A stretch of 64,000 nucleotides of DNA from Pleodorina starrii. Lineage: Eukaryota > Chlorophyta > Chlorophyceae > Chlamydomonadales > Volvocaceae. A model generated the notes under the pieces. The model did no database searches. It had not been told where the DNA came from and was given only the letters and a program-made list of their open reading frames with translations. Where the stretch lies: positions 2,954,001 through 3,018,000 of the forward strand of contig BRXU01000013.1 in assembly GCA_030267565.1 (NCBI GenBank), in the 5' to 3' direction. How positions within the stretch are numbered: the first letter of the stretch is position 1; every line of letters starts with the position of its first letter. A program made the position numbers and the translations under genes. Below are positions 12,307 to 25,600 of the stretch, piece by piece.

Positions 12307-13389
12307 GGGGCCGTGTAACGCTACTCTGCACCCGAGGAGGCGCCGCTGCGGCGCGCGCACGCTTTAGGGGTGCGCTGCAGACCCTTTGCCCGCTGCTGCG
12401 CGCCCTGCACGTTCGTTGCGCACCTGCTGCTGCTGCGGACGACCTGCGGTGGGCAGCACCCAGCAGCCTCGTTTGGAGTGTGGTGTGTAAGAACACGAGG
12501 GGCAGGCTCGTCCGAGCACGCTACGGGTGCTCCCAGTGTCCCAGAAGCTGTCAATGCCCGGGTCGCGGGGGTTCGACGGCCGATGAGGCGCAAGGCCGTC
12601 ACAGGGCGCCTGAGAAACCTGGCGCAACACCCTTGCCGTGTGGTACCAAGATTACCGCCCGTTAAGAGGGACACGAGCGCATGAGAGTGCAGAGCGACAC
12701 GCAGTTACACAGGGTCAGCAGCCAACTGTGACAAGCCACAACATTTGGCCACGCTTCGTGCCCTGTCCAGCGCGTGGCACCGCATAACACACCGGCACGA
12801 GTAAGCCCGTCAACTCAGTGCTGCCGAGCCTGCGACGCTCGCATCCAGGGAGCGGCGCTCCGAGCGGAAGAGGGGAGTCCGAGCGTTTGCATCCGCACCA
12901 AGTTGAGGACGCTGCAGCAGGGGGTTCTTGACTACAGTACCTTGCTCGCGAATTCTGCCGCAAACTCGCCATGCGCTCTCATGGGGGGGTATTCTGTGTT
13001 GGGGTCTCATCGGTGCACGATGATGTGCCCTCTTGTCGGCAGTGAGGGCAAGGGGGCACGTTATCGTGAACCGTTTGCCGTACTGTAATCGTACAGCCTT
13101 TCATCCGGAAAACCAAGGCTTCCATCTTCGCACATCAGCTTATGTCCTGTAGTAAAAAAACAAGCATAGTGCAAGATGTGTTGACGGTCTGCAGAAGGGT
13201 ACCGTATGGTGCTGGGGTTTTGCATTTGTAGACCGACCGCAGGGAATGCACCGGGTCATCTGGCAAGCATTGTGACTTGTTTTTTTATGACACATTAAAT
13301 TACGAGGCAAGACAGCATGCCTCGCGCCTAAGGGATTTGAGAGCGCGGGGAGCGCGAGTTTTTTTCGGCATGACGACAGGGAGCTAAAA

Positions 13390-16300
13390 ATGCAGGTCTC
13401 ACTTAATGTATACGATGTAAGTTGTCGCCTTGGCGCCATTGCTCCGCTCACACCTTGGCTTGAAGGCAACCGATGGACTTCCCTCTCAGGTGACCAATAC
13501 CGCGAACGAAAACACGAATGGCATGATAACTCGTCTCAACAGCATTACTCGTGAGCTTAATTTTGGTGGCGTGGTAAGATATTGCACAACAGCCTTCTCC
13601 ACTGTGTGGTCTGGGCTATCATGACGTCCCGAACCCCTCTCAACGACACCTCGCCCTTCAAATCCTTGCAGTTCCATGGAGCTGTCCAATTGGAGGAGGT
13701 TGAGTGGAGCTTTGGATATTGCGAGAGCGGAAGCGGTGTCTATTGTTGCAGGGCGCGCAGCAACAGCCTCTACACGTTCAGGTAAGCACCAAATGGCGCC
13801 CCGCGCCTTTCCCTCGCGGCATCGCTGCGATTTCGCGCTGCATCGCAAGCTGCTTCGTTTGGCACTGGCAGGAGCTGCTTCCACGTGCCGGCACGTCGCA
13901 AGCCCACGCCCCTTTCCGGTGTCCTGGCCCACTCCGGCCTCTGCCCCCCTTCCACGTCGCGCCACACCAGCTCGTCACAAATCCCCAGCCGCCCCGACTC
14001 TCCTGTCTGCCGCCGCTGCTGCCGCCGGCGCCATCTGCCCGCCGCTGCCGCTTGCCGCAGGGAGCACATCGAACTGGGCGTGACCCGCAAGACTAAGCAG
14101 GAGGTGGGTGATAGGGCGGGAGCAGGGCGGGGCGCAAGTACTGCGACATGTACGGCTGTACGGCAGCGTGTGCTCACCCGCCGCTTGTAGAGCGGGTCGA
14201 AACGATCTGGGTTGGGTGGAAATTGCTGTGCGGCCCGTCTGGAAAGTCAAGTCATCGTCATCCGCGATCTGGCGTGCTGGGTATACAGCGGCGGCGGGTG
14301 CAAGTTCTTCGCCTAGCAGGGCATCGCCTCGCCTGCAAGCGGCGCACACAGCCTGCCTGTTTAGGCCACGCTTTAGGCCACGTTGCGCGACGTTTGCTGC
14401 CGTGCAGGTCAAGGAGATCATCGCCCGCTTCAAGCGCACGTGGCCCGGCACCTCGTATGACCTGCTGCAGCGCAACTGCTGCCACTTTTGCGAGCAGCTG
14501 TGCGCGGCTCTGGAGGTGCCCAGCCCGCCCGGTGGGTGTGTTGGTGTCGGCGGAGAGGGCCTCCGCGGCGTTGTTGACGTGCTGGCAGCGGGGAAGGGCG
14601 GGGCGGGGGAGGTTTGAAGAGTGTAATGCAAGAACGAAACCGGGAATCCTGCGGGGGAGTGCAGAACGACGGAGGGCTTGATGAAGAGGGCTCGATGTTG
14701 CTGCATGATGTCGCCGTGCCGGCCTGCACGGCCCGGTGTTTCCGTGTCATTCAGCCAGCCCGCTATTGGCCCGATCGCTGCGCCTCGCCGATGAGCCGCT
14801 CCGCGGGCGCGCGAGCGCGCGACTGAGCGCCATGCCCCGTTCCTTCTCCTGTATGCGCACCCATGAGACACCTCTCATTTTATGGTTGGTATGCGCCTGA
14901 TGAAGCAGCCCCCGCCACCGGCCCGCCGTTCTACCGTCCAGTGGCACTCTCGGTCGGACTGGGGCGGCCGCGTGTCGCGCGTGTACGTGTACTGTGTGCG
15001 CGTGTATGTCCCACCTCCACCGCGCCCCCGGTAACCCCCCGCCCTGGTACCTGCCGCACTTTGCAGCCTGGCTGAATCGCTTCGCCCAGGGAGTGGATGC
15101 CACCGTCAAGTTCACCAATGAGGCTTCCGCGCTGGTGGGTCCGGGGGAGGCGAGGCGGGGCGGGGCGGGGCCTGGGCAAACCGGGCTTGGGCGTGGCTGG
15201 TGGGTCGGGTCTCGGGTGGGTGTGCCCTGTACCGGGTGTCGTGTCGTGTCGTGTCGTGGCCGGATGCCGCCTCTTGGCTGTCGAAATGGGGCCTTGGCGT
15301 TGCGTCAACACATCAGTGGCAGCAGCAGCAGGGGCAGCCACCGATCACACTCCCTGCAGAGTGTGACCCACTGCACACCACGCCGCCCACTGCTTGCGGC
15401 CGCGTGGCTGGCTGTGGTGCATCGCCGTTATGGGGGCCCTGCGTAGCTATCCCCTCCACCGACATTGCCACCGCCACCACCTCCATTGCCACCGCTACCG
15501 CCACCACCTCCATTGCCACCGCCACTGCAGGCGAAGCGCGTCGGCTCCAACATCTCATCTACCGCGCAGCAGAGCGCCACCTGGCTTCGGGAGCTCTCCC
15601 AGCGTGTGATGTCTCAGATCTCCGTTCCCTCATCAACCGACGACGCCGCGGCGGCGCCGGCGCCAGGCGACGACGGCTCCGCCGTCGCCTCCAGCCCGCT
15701 CTACGCGCGCTCCATCTCCCCCGGCAGCTGTTCCAGCGACCCGGGCGGCCGCAGGGAGGGCGGCAGCATGGGTCGCCTGACGAGCCGGCTGCGGCAGTTT
15801 GGGGCGGGAGGGAGCGGCTCCTCGGCAGCGGTGGCGGGGCTCGCCGGCGGCGCCGCCGCCAGCTTGCCGGCGTCGACGCCGTCGTCGAGCTGCGACCTGG
15901 CGTCGGGGGCGGGTGGCGCGTCGACGCCGGCGCCGTCGTCATCGCAGCAGCCGCTGGCGGCGACGTTGCGACAGAAGTGGCAGGAGCTGGAGGCGTCGGC
16001 GGGGGACGGCACCAAGCAATTCCTGGTACGTGGTCGCGGCATGCGGGTCTCGGGCCAGCCGGAGGCGGAGGGGAGGCACGTGGGCCGGCGCTCGGCGCGG
16101 CACGATGCTGCTGCTTCTGCCCGCTTGCGCGCGTGGAGTCTTACCCCTCGCAACAGTGCACTCTCCCTCGCAGCACCCGTGCACCTGTGCACCTCATGAA
16201 GCCCTGATGAGGCCCTGTCTCCCTCTTCCCTGCAACACGCGGTGCTTGCACAGCACCCTCGACCGCGCCCCTGTCTCCAGCCGGTATGTCCCCGCCACGC

Positions 16301-16821
16301 TGCCACGCGGTGGCGCCGTAACCCGCTCCGCCCGTCGCGGGCCCCCGCCCCGCCCCGTAACTGCGTCGCAGTTTGGCCTGATCAAGACACGACAGACGCG
16401 GCTCGAGGAGGACGACTCGATGCTCGGCGGCGGCGGCGGCGACGGCGGTGGCGAAATCGGCCGACCGAGCTCCTCAATGACCCCTGGGTCGTCCGGTCGA
16501 ACTGCAGCGGGGCACGGACCCATGGGTCAGTCGAGTGCCGGTGCGGCTGTGCGGGCTCGCGAGGGCGCGGCGGAGCCGACGCAGGCGCCTGCGCTGCAAG
16601 TCATCAGCCACAGCCTGTTGCCGCCGGATGTGGTGGGCGGCCCGCCGCCCGCGCTGGCGGCGGAGGTGGAGGCGCTGTCGCAGGCGGCTCAGGGCGTGGA
16701 GCGCCTGGGGTTGGCTTTGGGGCCGGGGACGGCAGGAGTGGCGGTCGCGGCCACGAGCGGTGTCGTTGGTTCCGAGGCTGGCCGATTGGCGCCGCCCGAG
16801 CAGCACTTGCTAGACATGTGA
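13390..16821 (+). CDS. PPPDE/DeSI-like thiol isopeptidase with long C-terminal extension
   Basis: PPPDE (DeSI) proteins are papain-fold cysteine peptidases that remove ubiquitin or SUMO from substrates. Exons: 13390-13416, 13490-13573, 13672-13781, 14061-14103, 14408-14531, 15067-15134, 15531-16025, 16372-16821; phases close, giving 466 residues. The first exon encodes only nine residues (MQVSLNVYD), continued by VTNTANENTNG, the usual family start. The catalytic His is H39 in FHGAV, followed by EWSFGYC and a YTFREHI strand. The catalytic Cys is C112 in RNCCHFCEQL, and the fold closes with WLNRFA. The order and the spacing of about 73 residues match DeSI enzymes, which have His near 38 and Cys near 108. 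After about residue 150 comes a 300-residue Ser/Gly/Ala-rich extension without a recognised domain. Two GACCCNNGGGTC motifs lie inside the last exon. Substrate unknown. Confidence 0.93.
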
Positions 16822-19812
16822 CGTGTAAGCTGTAGGGTATGCTGTCGGCCGTTGGCAGCAGAAAGCGGTGGAAAGCGGTGGTCAGTCCCCGCCGCGCCTT
16901 AGGGTGCCGTATCCGAAGATCTTTTGAAGGATCTGACGCAGCACCACCGTTGTTGGTTGTCTCGGGCTCTGGACGCAGGAGTGTGGGTATTTTCCCCGGT
17001 CAGGGAACTAAGTCCCGGGATGCCTCCTGAAGGGACTTAGGGTTTTAGGGTTATCTCAGCCGCTGGAACCTCAAGGCTGGCGTCTTTAAGAAGTGAGATT
17101 TAACCGCCGGCCTTTCGGGCCCTGCACCCAATGAAGGTACCCTGCGCCGGAATACCCGTCACGGTACCCCTGGAGATGGATCGCGCGCAGAGGGCGGCGT
17201 GTTTGGGCTCGGACGCTGATTTGCGGAGCGGCGGTCGAAACCTGCAGACCTGCAAACATAACCCCGCTTGACCGACGTGCGCTGCACGGGTCGCCGGTTG
17301 GCGCTGGTGCCGGACCAGGTCCTGAATGAGGCATCGACAGCTTCTGTGAGGAACTTGCCGCCACCCCCCACCCGCACGCTTTTGCGGCGACGCACCGCGA
17401 TAAGTACGGCGGCCTGGAGCGAAGTCCGTAATGTCAGGGGCAGCGGGCACAGAATCGTACGTAGCTGAGGCGCTGAAAGGCAGAGAGCGTAGCTGTTTCC
17501 TCGGCCAAGCTCCCATTTTGTCTTTGTCCTCGTTGTGAACTCGCTGCATGTGACTTTCAAACACGGTACTCAAGGTCGGGCTGTGCTTTTATTACAGGCA
17601 GGCGTCAATAACGTAAATAGTCGCCCACATGCTCGCTCGCGTACACGTCAGCTCTGATAACGTACCGTCAAGTGCATTTGAGTGCCAAGCGCAACGGCTC
17701 CCGACTTTGAGCAAAAGCAAGGAAAGCCACGATGTAGTGGACATAAATTTTGCGCCATCTTTCTCCCACTGTCCGCCAGACACCTCGAGAGCTTTGAATT
17801 AATATTATGCACTTAATATAAATATATATCATTAGGATATGAAAACAAAACGGACGAGGATTGACCGGTTCAGGCGGGATGTCCTAATTTGGAAACGGCG
17901 AAGATGACCGTAACACGCTAACAATACGTCCAGCTGGCTGTCATCATCTGGCACTTTTACAACGATTAATCTTCTTAGCAAATGTGCCACGTCAAAAAAG
18001 ATTCATATTCATTTTTTAATGGCCTGAACAGGTCAGAGAGAAGTTAGGGCGACTACAGGCCGAACTACCCGCGTGGCCTATGACTCTGGCGCGCTCACGA
18101 CAAGGAGCACTAAATGGCTGCCAGGTCCCGAGCGACACAGCCATTTACAATCTACACGTTTGGATGCAGAGCTGCAAAAACGCTTCAATTACCGGGGCGT
18201 CCCCGACCCAGGCGGCCGGAATCTCACGGCGGGGGATACGATGTGGATTGACATGAGAACCCTGTCGGCGTCGTCACATCACACGCACATGGCTGTGTTG
18301 CAACACCCACCACATCGCATACGCCCGGCGACTACTTTTGTGGACCCTGGGTCCCTTTTGGCACACATGCTATGTGTGCCGAACGTGCAGCTAGTCCGAG
18401 TGCACACCCGCTAGTGCAGCACTGCACAGCCCCTTCCCGTCCCGCGGGGAAAGGCTTCCCTCCGCACGCCCGCGACCCGTTTAGCAATTAAGGAACTGTA
18501 GCGCGGTGCAGGGCATGCATCTGTTTGCATCCTGCAGGGATGGGGGTATGCTATCGCCCCGCACGCCGCTACGTGCCACCCAGCAGCAGCATTGAATGAG
18601 AGCCCCCTGCAAATCCTTCCCCCACCCCCGCCCACCCACCCACCACCCACCAACAACAACCACTTTAAATCTACCATGCCAAAAGCAACACCCAATTAAC
18701 TAACTTTCCTGAATTGCTGGAGAGACCCGCGACCTGTGCACCGCACCACTGCTTGTGTCTCGGTACGCGCTGACCCCTCACAGCTTGGGTCGCCATCAAC
18801 AGCGTGAGCTAAGCACTCGGAAGCCCATCGTATGAATAAGCAAGAGCGCCAATTAAGTCTGAGGAGGGTCGGGATTCACAGGTTTCTGAAAAGCACTTTG
18901 GGAGCAGCTGCTCCCGGATCCGAGGCAAGCCGGACCAAGCTAGGTCCAGATGCGTGTGATGCAGTCGTTGGAAGTTCGCTTTGTGCCGTGTCCATGCGAA
19001 GCAAGGCACCCTTATGCAGCCAAGTTCATTTATGTTCCAGGTGCAAAGGGCTCGGCACTTTCGCTGTCATCGAAAGGCTGGCGTCAAGCTCGCCCGCGTA
19101 CGGTCCGGTTGTCGGCCCCATTGCCCCCTCCGCACGAGTTGCCCTCGGCAGATTGCATATGCGTGCCACGCAAGGTCAATTATGCCCTACAGGGTAAATG
19201 CGCGAGGTCGGGCTCACTAAGGTCGCCCGTCATGCAGACGTTACCGCCCGCACACATCGCTGTGACTATCTCGCCATGGGCTGAAGTATTGAGCATTGAG
19301 CATGTCCGCTATAAATTACCTCCCAAAACGCAGGAGCTTAGGCAACTCAATATCGTAATGCGGGAGTCAGAATGCTTTTCACGGGCCCACGTGCTCACAT
19401 AATCTGGGAAACCATGTATTGCAGAAAATAATTGCAAATATTTTCTCCTTAATTGTAAGCCTTCGGTGAGGCGGTTCTGAGTGGGGCGGTGTCCGACGAG
19501 CCCATTTTTTTCGTCCTCTTTACCTTACCAGCTTTGTCCTTCATCAATGTCCCTGACCAAAGCGACATATAAGTTGTGCCACTTATTATTGACACTGTAC
19601 TTCGTCCCCGGCGGCGCGGCATGTCGAGCGTTTCATTGCGCGTGTTTCGGAGCCCCACAAGTACAGTTCATTGGGCAGACACAGTCCAAATTCGGCTCAG
19701 ATTAAGTAAATGCAAAGCATTGTTCTTTCTAACATTTGTGACATAAGTTGAAGTTGAATCTTAACGAAACGAGGCTACTTGCGTTAATTATTGGAGGGTC
19801 GTTTCATACACA
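16822..19812. other. Intergenic region, partly A/T-rich
   Basis: No gene supported. Part of the segment, about 17790-18020, is clearly more A/T-rich than its surroundings. A TTTTAGGG-like telomeric pair (CTTAGGGTTTTAGGGTTA) lies at 17036-17053. No reverse transcriptase or transposase motif was recognised. The DeSI-like 3' UTR and the KH-gene promoter should lie at the two ends. A TGTAA at 16824-16828 is only 3 bp past the stop and seems too close to be the poly(A) signal. Confidence 0.5.
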
Positions 19813-22655
19813 ATGCGGACACAGAACTCGGTGATGGAATGCCCGCGTAGTATGGTGGGGCGTGTGATAGGTAAGGAAGCTGCAGCTTTGCCCCTCGACT
19901 CCAGACGAGGTGCTTTCAGCAGTACACGGCGAAGTCCTGGTTCTTGCGCGCCTCACGACGGCAGCACTGAACAACTGCATTGTGGCGCCACTGACTCGCA
20001 GGGAAGAACGGAGAGACTGTCAAGGCTTTGCAGACCTACACTGGAGCCACCATCCAAATAGATCAAAGCGTAGACCCTACACGCGTATCGATTTCAGGTG
20101 AGGCCGAGGTTATTTGCTGAGCCGTGGCCGCTAGGTGACCGCGGCTGCAAGGCGTTTGTCCGCTTGTCGCAAGCTCTCCTGCCGTCCTTCGTCCGACTAG
20201 TCGGACCTGGTGACCCCTGGGCTCTTCGCAGGAGCGGCGTATTCGGTGAACCTCGCCGTAAGCATCGTCACGGATATTATACGGGGTGAGGCTGGGATGT
20301 GTTCGAGTTGGTCGTAGGGATTAGCGCTTAACAATTGAGCCGCCGGTGCGAATTTTCATTTGAGGTCTTGGTGCGTGCTGGGCGATACTGCCCTGAAGTG
20401 TTCCGCACTGTGGACGTCATGATTGACGCAGTCACGTAATATAGGACGAAAGCTGTTTTTCTTACCGGCGTCATACGGCTCGGGTTCCTGACAGTCTCTA
20501 TGAAATTGCAGGAAGCTTCAAGGGATTTGCGCTTCTTCGTCAAGCTACTCGTCCGGCGAATGGCCGCAATGGATACCCCGCGTTCACGGAGCCGCGACCG
20601 GTGTATGCGCCCGGGCAAGTCGCGCAAGCGGCGCGAATTTGCCGTTTAGCTTTTGCATACCACACATACATATTTTGTCATTGGCGTTTTCCCTGACGCA
20701 GCAACAAGCTTGTCGGCGTGAAGCGTACTGCCTGGTTTAAGAATGGCGAAGCGCGGGTGTGGCGCCCTGCACAATAATAATATGGATAGTCCTGCTGAAC
20801 GGGCCGTTCTGAATCCCGCAGGTATGGGCTTATTCCAGCATCCCAGCTGTACGACGATCGCGCGGCCGCACCTCCGCCACCCATGGGCGCGCCCTTCAGC
20901 CTGCGGCCCGCGGACACCCTTCAGCACGTGTACCCGCTGATGGCCGGACTTCCAGCACAAAACGTCCTGGTGCGTGGACTCAATGTCCGGTTTGTCGACC
21001 TTCACCGGTTCACAGGCTTGCACCAGCCCGATAAGCTGCCGCATGAAACCGCCTCGGTCTGACAGCTACCTACGATAGCTGAGTCGTAGAAACGTCAACT
21101 GCAGCTAACGGGAATATACGTGGGTCAAATAGACGGGAATATTCGTGGGTCAACCAGACAGCCGTCCCGCGGATGTCTCGCTGAGGACCTCGGCCCGCTG
21201 GAGCGCCGCCGCCTGGCACGTGGCAACCCTGCCGCAGCATGCCAAGCCGTACTTCCGGGGCTGTGTGGGGTGCGAGTTTCGTGCTACATCAGGTTGCATA
21301 TGTCGTACTCTGGGACCATTCCGAACCACATCCGGTCGGGGCTCGGCAGTCCCCCTGGCCCCGCGCAACTCACCGCGTATCGGAGCCGTCACGCGCTCCC
21401 TCTCGCCCATGAAACGCGCGCATTCGATCACACACACACGCACATGCACACGTACACACACACGTACACACATGCACAAACCTCGTGCGCCAGGGAGCGG
21501 GCACCTTCCCAGGGCGCACATCACACCCATCACTTCACATCACGGGCGCAATGCGCACATCACAGCACAGCACAGCGGCCCTCTGTCTCCCGCTGTCCCC
21601 CGGACAGATCCCGCTCCTGCGCGCCGTCCCCTCGACCATGCCCCTGCCCGCCCTCCTCCGCGCCCTCACACACTGGCCCCCTGCGCGTCCACAGGCTCTG
21701 CAGCCCGACGCCACACTCGGACAGCCGGGCACCATGTCCCTGGTGAATGCCCAACTGCAGCAGTTGGGGATGCCGGCCATGGCGGGCCACGCGGGCGATC
21801 TGGGAGCCCTAGGTGGGTCGGTGACCCGCGGGTCGGTCGGACGCGAGCGGCTTGATGCGAGTAGCCTTTTGTTGGCGAGTGGCTTGACACGGGTGGGCAG
21901 GGTGTGTCCCCGATCGCCAGTCGCAACACGGCTGGCGGCGGTCGCCGACGGCGGTTACGGTTATGATTTCGGTTGGGCCAACCGGCAACGGTGAGCTGCG
22001 GCTTAGCAGCTGCGACGCTGCCCGCAGCGCAGCGGTTCCCCGGGGGGGCCGAGTGGGATGTTCGCAGCTTTGCCGCTGCCGCCGCTGGCGGGGTTGATGC
22101 GGGGTTGCGTGTTCCATGTGTGGAGACGCGGGAATCGCCTGGAGCCAAAGGTCTGCTAGGTGGGGGCAAGGCGTCGGCCTCTCGCCTTCCCGCGCGTTGC
22201 GCTGGGGCGGTGAGGACGGGGATGTGGATGGCGAAATCGGCCAGCAGGCCAGCTATCAGGACGGGGCCAACGCCCTTTGACTAACACCGCGGTGCACCCC
22301 GCACTTTCTTCCCGTACTGTGGTGTGGCCAAGGGCAGGCGGCCACCATCGAATGCCAACAGCCCCGATATCGACCAACGGCCAAACCGCCCAACCGAACC
22401 CCTTTTTTCTCCTGACCCCCTCCCCCGCGCCTCCTCCTCCGCCTCCTCGTCCACTCAGGAGGTGCGATGCAGTACCAGGAAACTGCCTACATGCCGGTGG
22501 TGTCCATGGCGAGCGGCGGTGCTCCAGGGGGGCCTGGCGGCGCGGCGTTACAGATGGGCGCGTCGGAGGAGTTTGCGATGAGCGCCTCCCACCGACTCAT
22601 TCAAGCCGCCGGGGGTGGCCGCGGCGCGGTGCGACCCAAGGGGTGGCTGGGTTGA
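19813..22655 (+). CDS. Single KH-domain RNA-binding protein
   Basis: Predicted single-stranded RNA-binding protein. Exons: 19813-19870, 20002-20097, 20232-20285, 20512-20602, 20822-20969, 21695-21812, 22459-22655; phases close, giving 253 residues. The KH domain occupies about residues 7-70: CPRSMVGRVIGK-NGET holds the GxxG loop (GKNG), then KALQTYTGATIQIDQ, the VSISG strand and the final helix AAYSVNLAVSIVTDIIRG. GSFKGFALLRQ follows, a tail also seen in other algal and protist single-KH proteins as I recall them. The C-terminal half is Gly/Ala/Gln/Met-rich. The exon end at 20602 was chosen to keep frame into 20822. The 3' end is uncertain: the frame ends at 22655, but a weak donor earlier in the last exon could splice to blocks near 22690 or 22950, or to the orphan exons at 25127. 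An extra exon in the 725-bp intron after 20969 is also possible. Confidence 0.8.
21428..21480. repeat. AC-rich dinucleotide tract in KH-gene intron
   Basis: CACACA/CGTACACA tract within the large intron between 20969 and 21695. Confidence 0.85.
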
Positions 22656-25600
22656 GCTGGGTGCGCCGCTCGGCGTCGTCCCCGCAGGCGCGCCGCCGCA
22701 GGCGCCCGCTGCCGTCGATTCAACCCCACGTCGCCGGGCGCTCGCCTCACTCGCTGCTGGGGCGCTGTAGCGAGGCGCGCGGGGGTTGTCGCGCGAGTGC
22801 TCGGCTGGTGGAATGGCGCTTACGCTCCAGGCGCGGACAAAACGCGGCGTCTGCAGCAGCGACACAGCTGTTGCTGCTGCTGCTGCTGCTGCCATGGCTC
22901 CGGAGAGCAACGATGGGCTCTCAGAAAACCTCCATGAGAAGGATTCTTGTTGGGAATGAACGACGACAATGATCACATTCCGCATCGGCTCCTGCCGTTG
23001 CCGCCTGCTGCTTTCGGCGGTGCGAATAGCTACCCTACCAGCGGGGCGCGAGGTCTTCAATCATGGACTGGGCAAGGCTGGTGAGGGTCCGCTGCCCCTC
23101 GCGCGCTGGTCAACATTATGGTCTGGTCATGGTCATTGGTCATGGTTATGGTAGTAGCACGCTGCAATGTTCTTTTTGCATGCACACTTTTATGCGGCGG
23201 GGGGTCTTGTGGGCTGTGTGTCTGGGAGGACGCAAGAGCGTTTGGGGTCGTGGGGGGGCGACTGCACAACAGCCCGGCTACTGAGAACTTTTTGCCGTCT
23301 CCGTCTCTGAAGGGCAAAATGATGAACCGCGACAGCGCACTTGAGCATTCAGCAGCTTAGGGGACTCCCCCAGGGTCGGTCGTTGGAGGAGGAGAAAGCA
23401 CACCGTGGCACAAGATAACATCAGACGTACCGGTGGCCGGTGGGGTGCCGCCGTTGCGCGTAGAGATTAGAGCGCGTAATGGGTGGGGGGAAGAGTCGCG
23501 CGGGCGAGTTACACGTTCATAAAATGGTGCACACCATAAACCCACGCGCACAATATCGCTTAGCACTTTCCTGGTGCCATTTCAACTACATCGGGCTGCA
23601 GGACCACACTTACGGCTCAGTGATGGCCGAGTGATGGATGCACAAACGTTGCTTGCTTGTAGGGACCACACAGTTTCATCAACGCTTGGGGGTCTGCGAT
23701 GTGTGGGGGCCCCTGCGAAGTCTGGTGCGCACGTGCCGTGCGCTGCCACTGCGCGCCTTTCTGTATCTGCCCCCCTCGCTTGTGATGCGCCGCGCCTGTT
23801 TTTTTGTGCGGGGGGTCGCGGCGGGTGTAGCTGTGTGTGTGCGTGTGCGCGTGTGAAAAGAAGGTCCTGCGGCGAGTCCTCCCGCGCCCGTCAAGGCCCC
23901 GTAAATAAATTCGAACAAAGGGCGGGCCGTGCCGCGCCATATGCCTAATGAGTTGTCTGTATTCTCGTCTTCCCCTGCCCCTGCCCTGCACGTTGTCAAG
24001 TTCTTCATGGGTCGGGCCTGTCGCCTCTTGGGGGAGCCAGTCGACTATGGTTGGTCCGGTGTTGTTGTTGTTGGGAGGCCGGGCTCTTCCATCCCTCAAA
24101 TCGACTCGATTGGTCAGCGTTGTTGATTCAGGTTAAGCCGGCAGCGCAGCTCTCAGCGCATGCTGACGTTCATTGGGCCTTTGGCTGGCTGGCTGGCTGT
24201 CTGGCGCGCGCTGTCCTGCGCCTTTCTCCTCTTGTTTACGGCGGTTTGCTGCGAATTCCGCCTGGAGAGGGAGGAGGGCAGGGGTGGCTTGTCCCGCTGC
24301 TGCTGCTGCTGCTGCTGTCGGTCCCGCGGAGAGCCGTGGTGCGCGCTGTTGGGCTGCGCCGCCCGTCCGGATGGAAGATCAAAAGGTTGAAGCCTGACGT
24401 GCTATATTATGGGGCTGCTGCGTAACAATGAACGGGTTGGGCGGCCGCGACTGCCAAGGGGTGCGAGGTTGGCAGACGAGGGAGGTTGGTTGGCGCGTCT
24501 GGGCGGGCTCTGCCTGTGTTTTTGCGCGTTTGTGTACGGTAGGTACCGGCGAACCGACGGAGGCGCGTGTTGGCTCTCTGGCCGTTGGTCGCGCTAGCCC
24601 GCTGGGTGGCCCGTGTTGGGGGGCGCGCGTGTGTGATGGAAGCGTTGGGGTCAGTGCCGGCAGCCGCCTCAGCGCCGTCCCCTCTCCTCTGCGTCGTGCT
24701 GTACATTGCACGGCCCCGGCCGATGGGGATTTGGGGCAGTTTTGCTCATTTTGCGCTTTGCTTTGCTTTGTTCCTGTTTGGTTTGGTTGTGGGTGCATGC
24801 GTGGATTTGCATCAGTCCACACCCCGACGAGGGACGCGGGTGGCCGCATCCAGATAAGAGACGTATGAGCCGAGTCAACGAAGGGGGAGACACATCGAAC
24901 GGGGGAAAGGGGCCTTTTGAGTGGGAAAGTTTGTGTGTACGGGGCGCGGACGGCCTTAGCCGCCGCCGCCCGTTGGCCACCCCGTGTCGGGCCTGGCGCC
25001 TGCCCACAAATGTGGGTAGGTTAAATTGGGCCGGAGCCGTCGCGGGCGCCAAAAGCTTGAGCTGCGCTGTTCTTGTTGAGCTGACCTGATCTTTTTGAGC
25101 AGAGCTGCAAACTGTCTTTTCTACAGAATCGCGAGGCGCGTGTGTTGTCGCGAGTCACGGTGAATCAACAGCACATCGCGAAACAGACCAGGGTTAACTT
25201 TGACCCGCAGCGCATGCCCCTTCACATGTGAGTGCTCGGGATGCCGTTGCGGTGTCTGCCATCAGATCGTTTTTTGAGCCCGTCGTTGAGGACGGAGAGC
25301 AAGGAGGTTGCTCGCGTTTTGAGGCCTCCCAAGGACCGAGGAGGTTGCCCTTGAGCTGTCAAAGTGCGGTATTAGGTCGGGAACGTCGGACGCCGGGCAT
25401 TTTCTGGTGCACCGTCTCGCTGGTGCTTGCATAAAGAGTTTAGGTATTTTGTTTCTCGACACAATCTTGTCACCTGTCCACTTCTCATCACAGTGACGAT
25501 CTGCGGCGACCTGCTGTGGTTTGGTCGCCGTCAGTTATTGCTCGATGAGGATATGCGTCGTCGTGCTGGCGCCTGCGCTTTTGCGGTCCTCGAATGCTCT

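Larger units (their letters stand above)
9098..13389. other. Intergenic region between kinase and DeSI-like gene
   Basis: I see no supported gene in these 4.3 kb. Open frames are short or are composition artefacts. It holds two GACCCNNGGGTC copies (9779, 9845), a (GGAAG)n and a (TTTGC)n run near 10770-10830, a partial dispersed element at 11149-11170, a GT-rich tract at 11417-11479 and a TTGAGGC repeat at 12274-12306. The kinase 3' UTR must lie at its left edge, but no clear TGTAA polyadenylation signal was seen there. Confidence 0.5.

Noticed and set aside
16824..16828. TGTAA polyadenylation signal of the DeSI-like gene
   Set aside because: It lies only 3 bp after the stop codon, which would leave practically no 3' UTR; probably coincidence.
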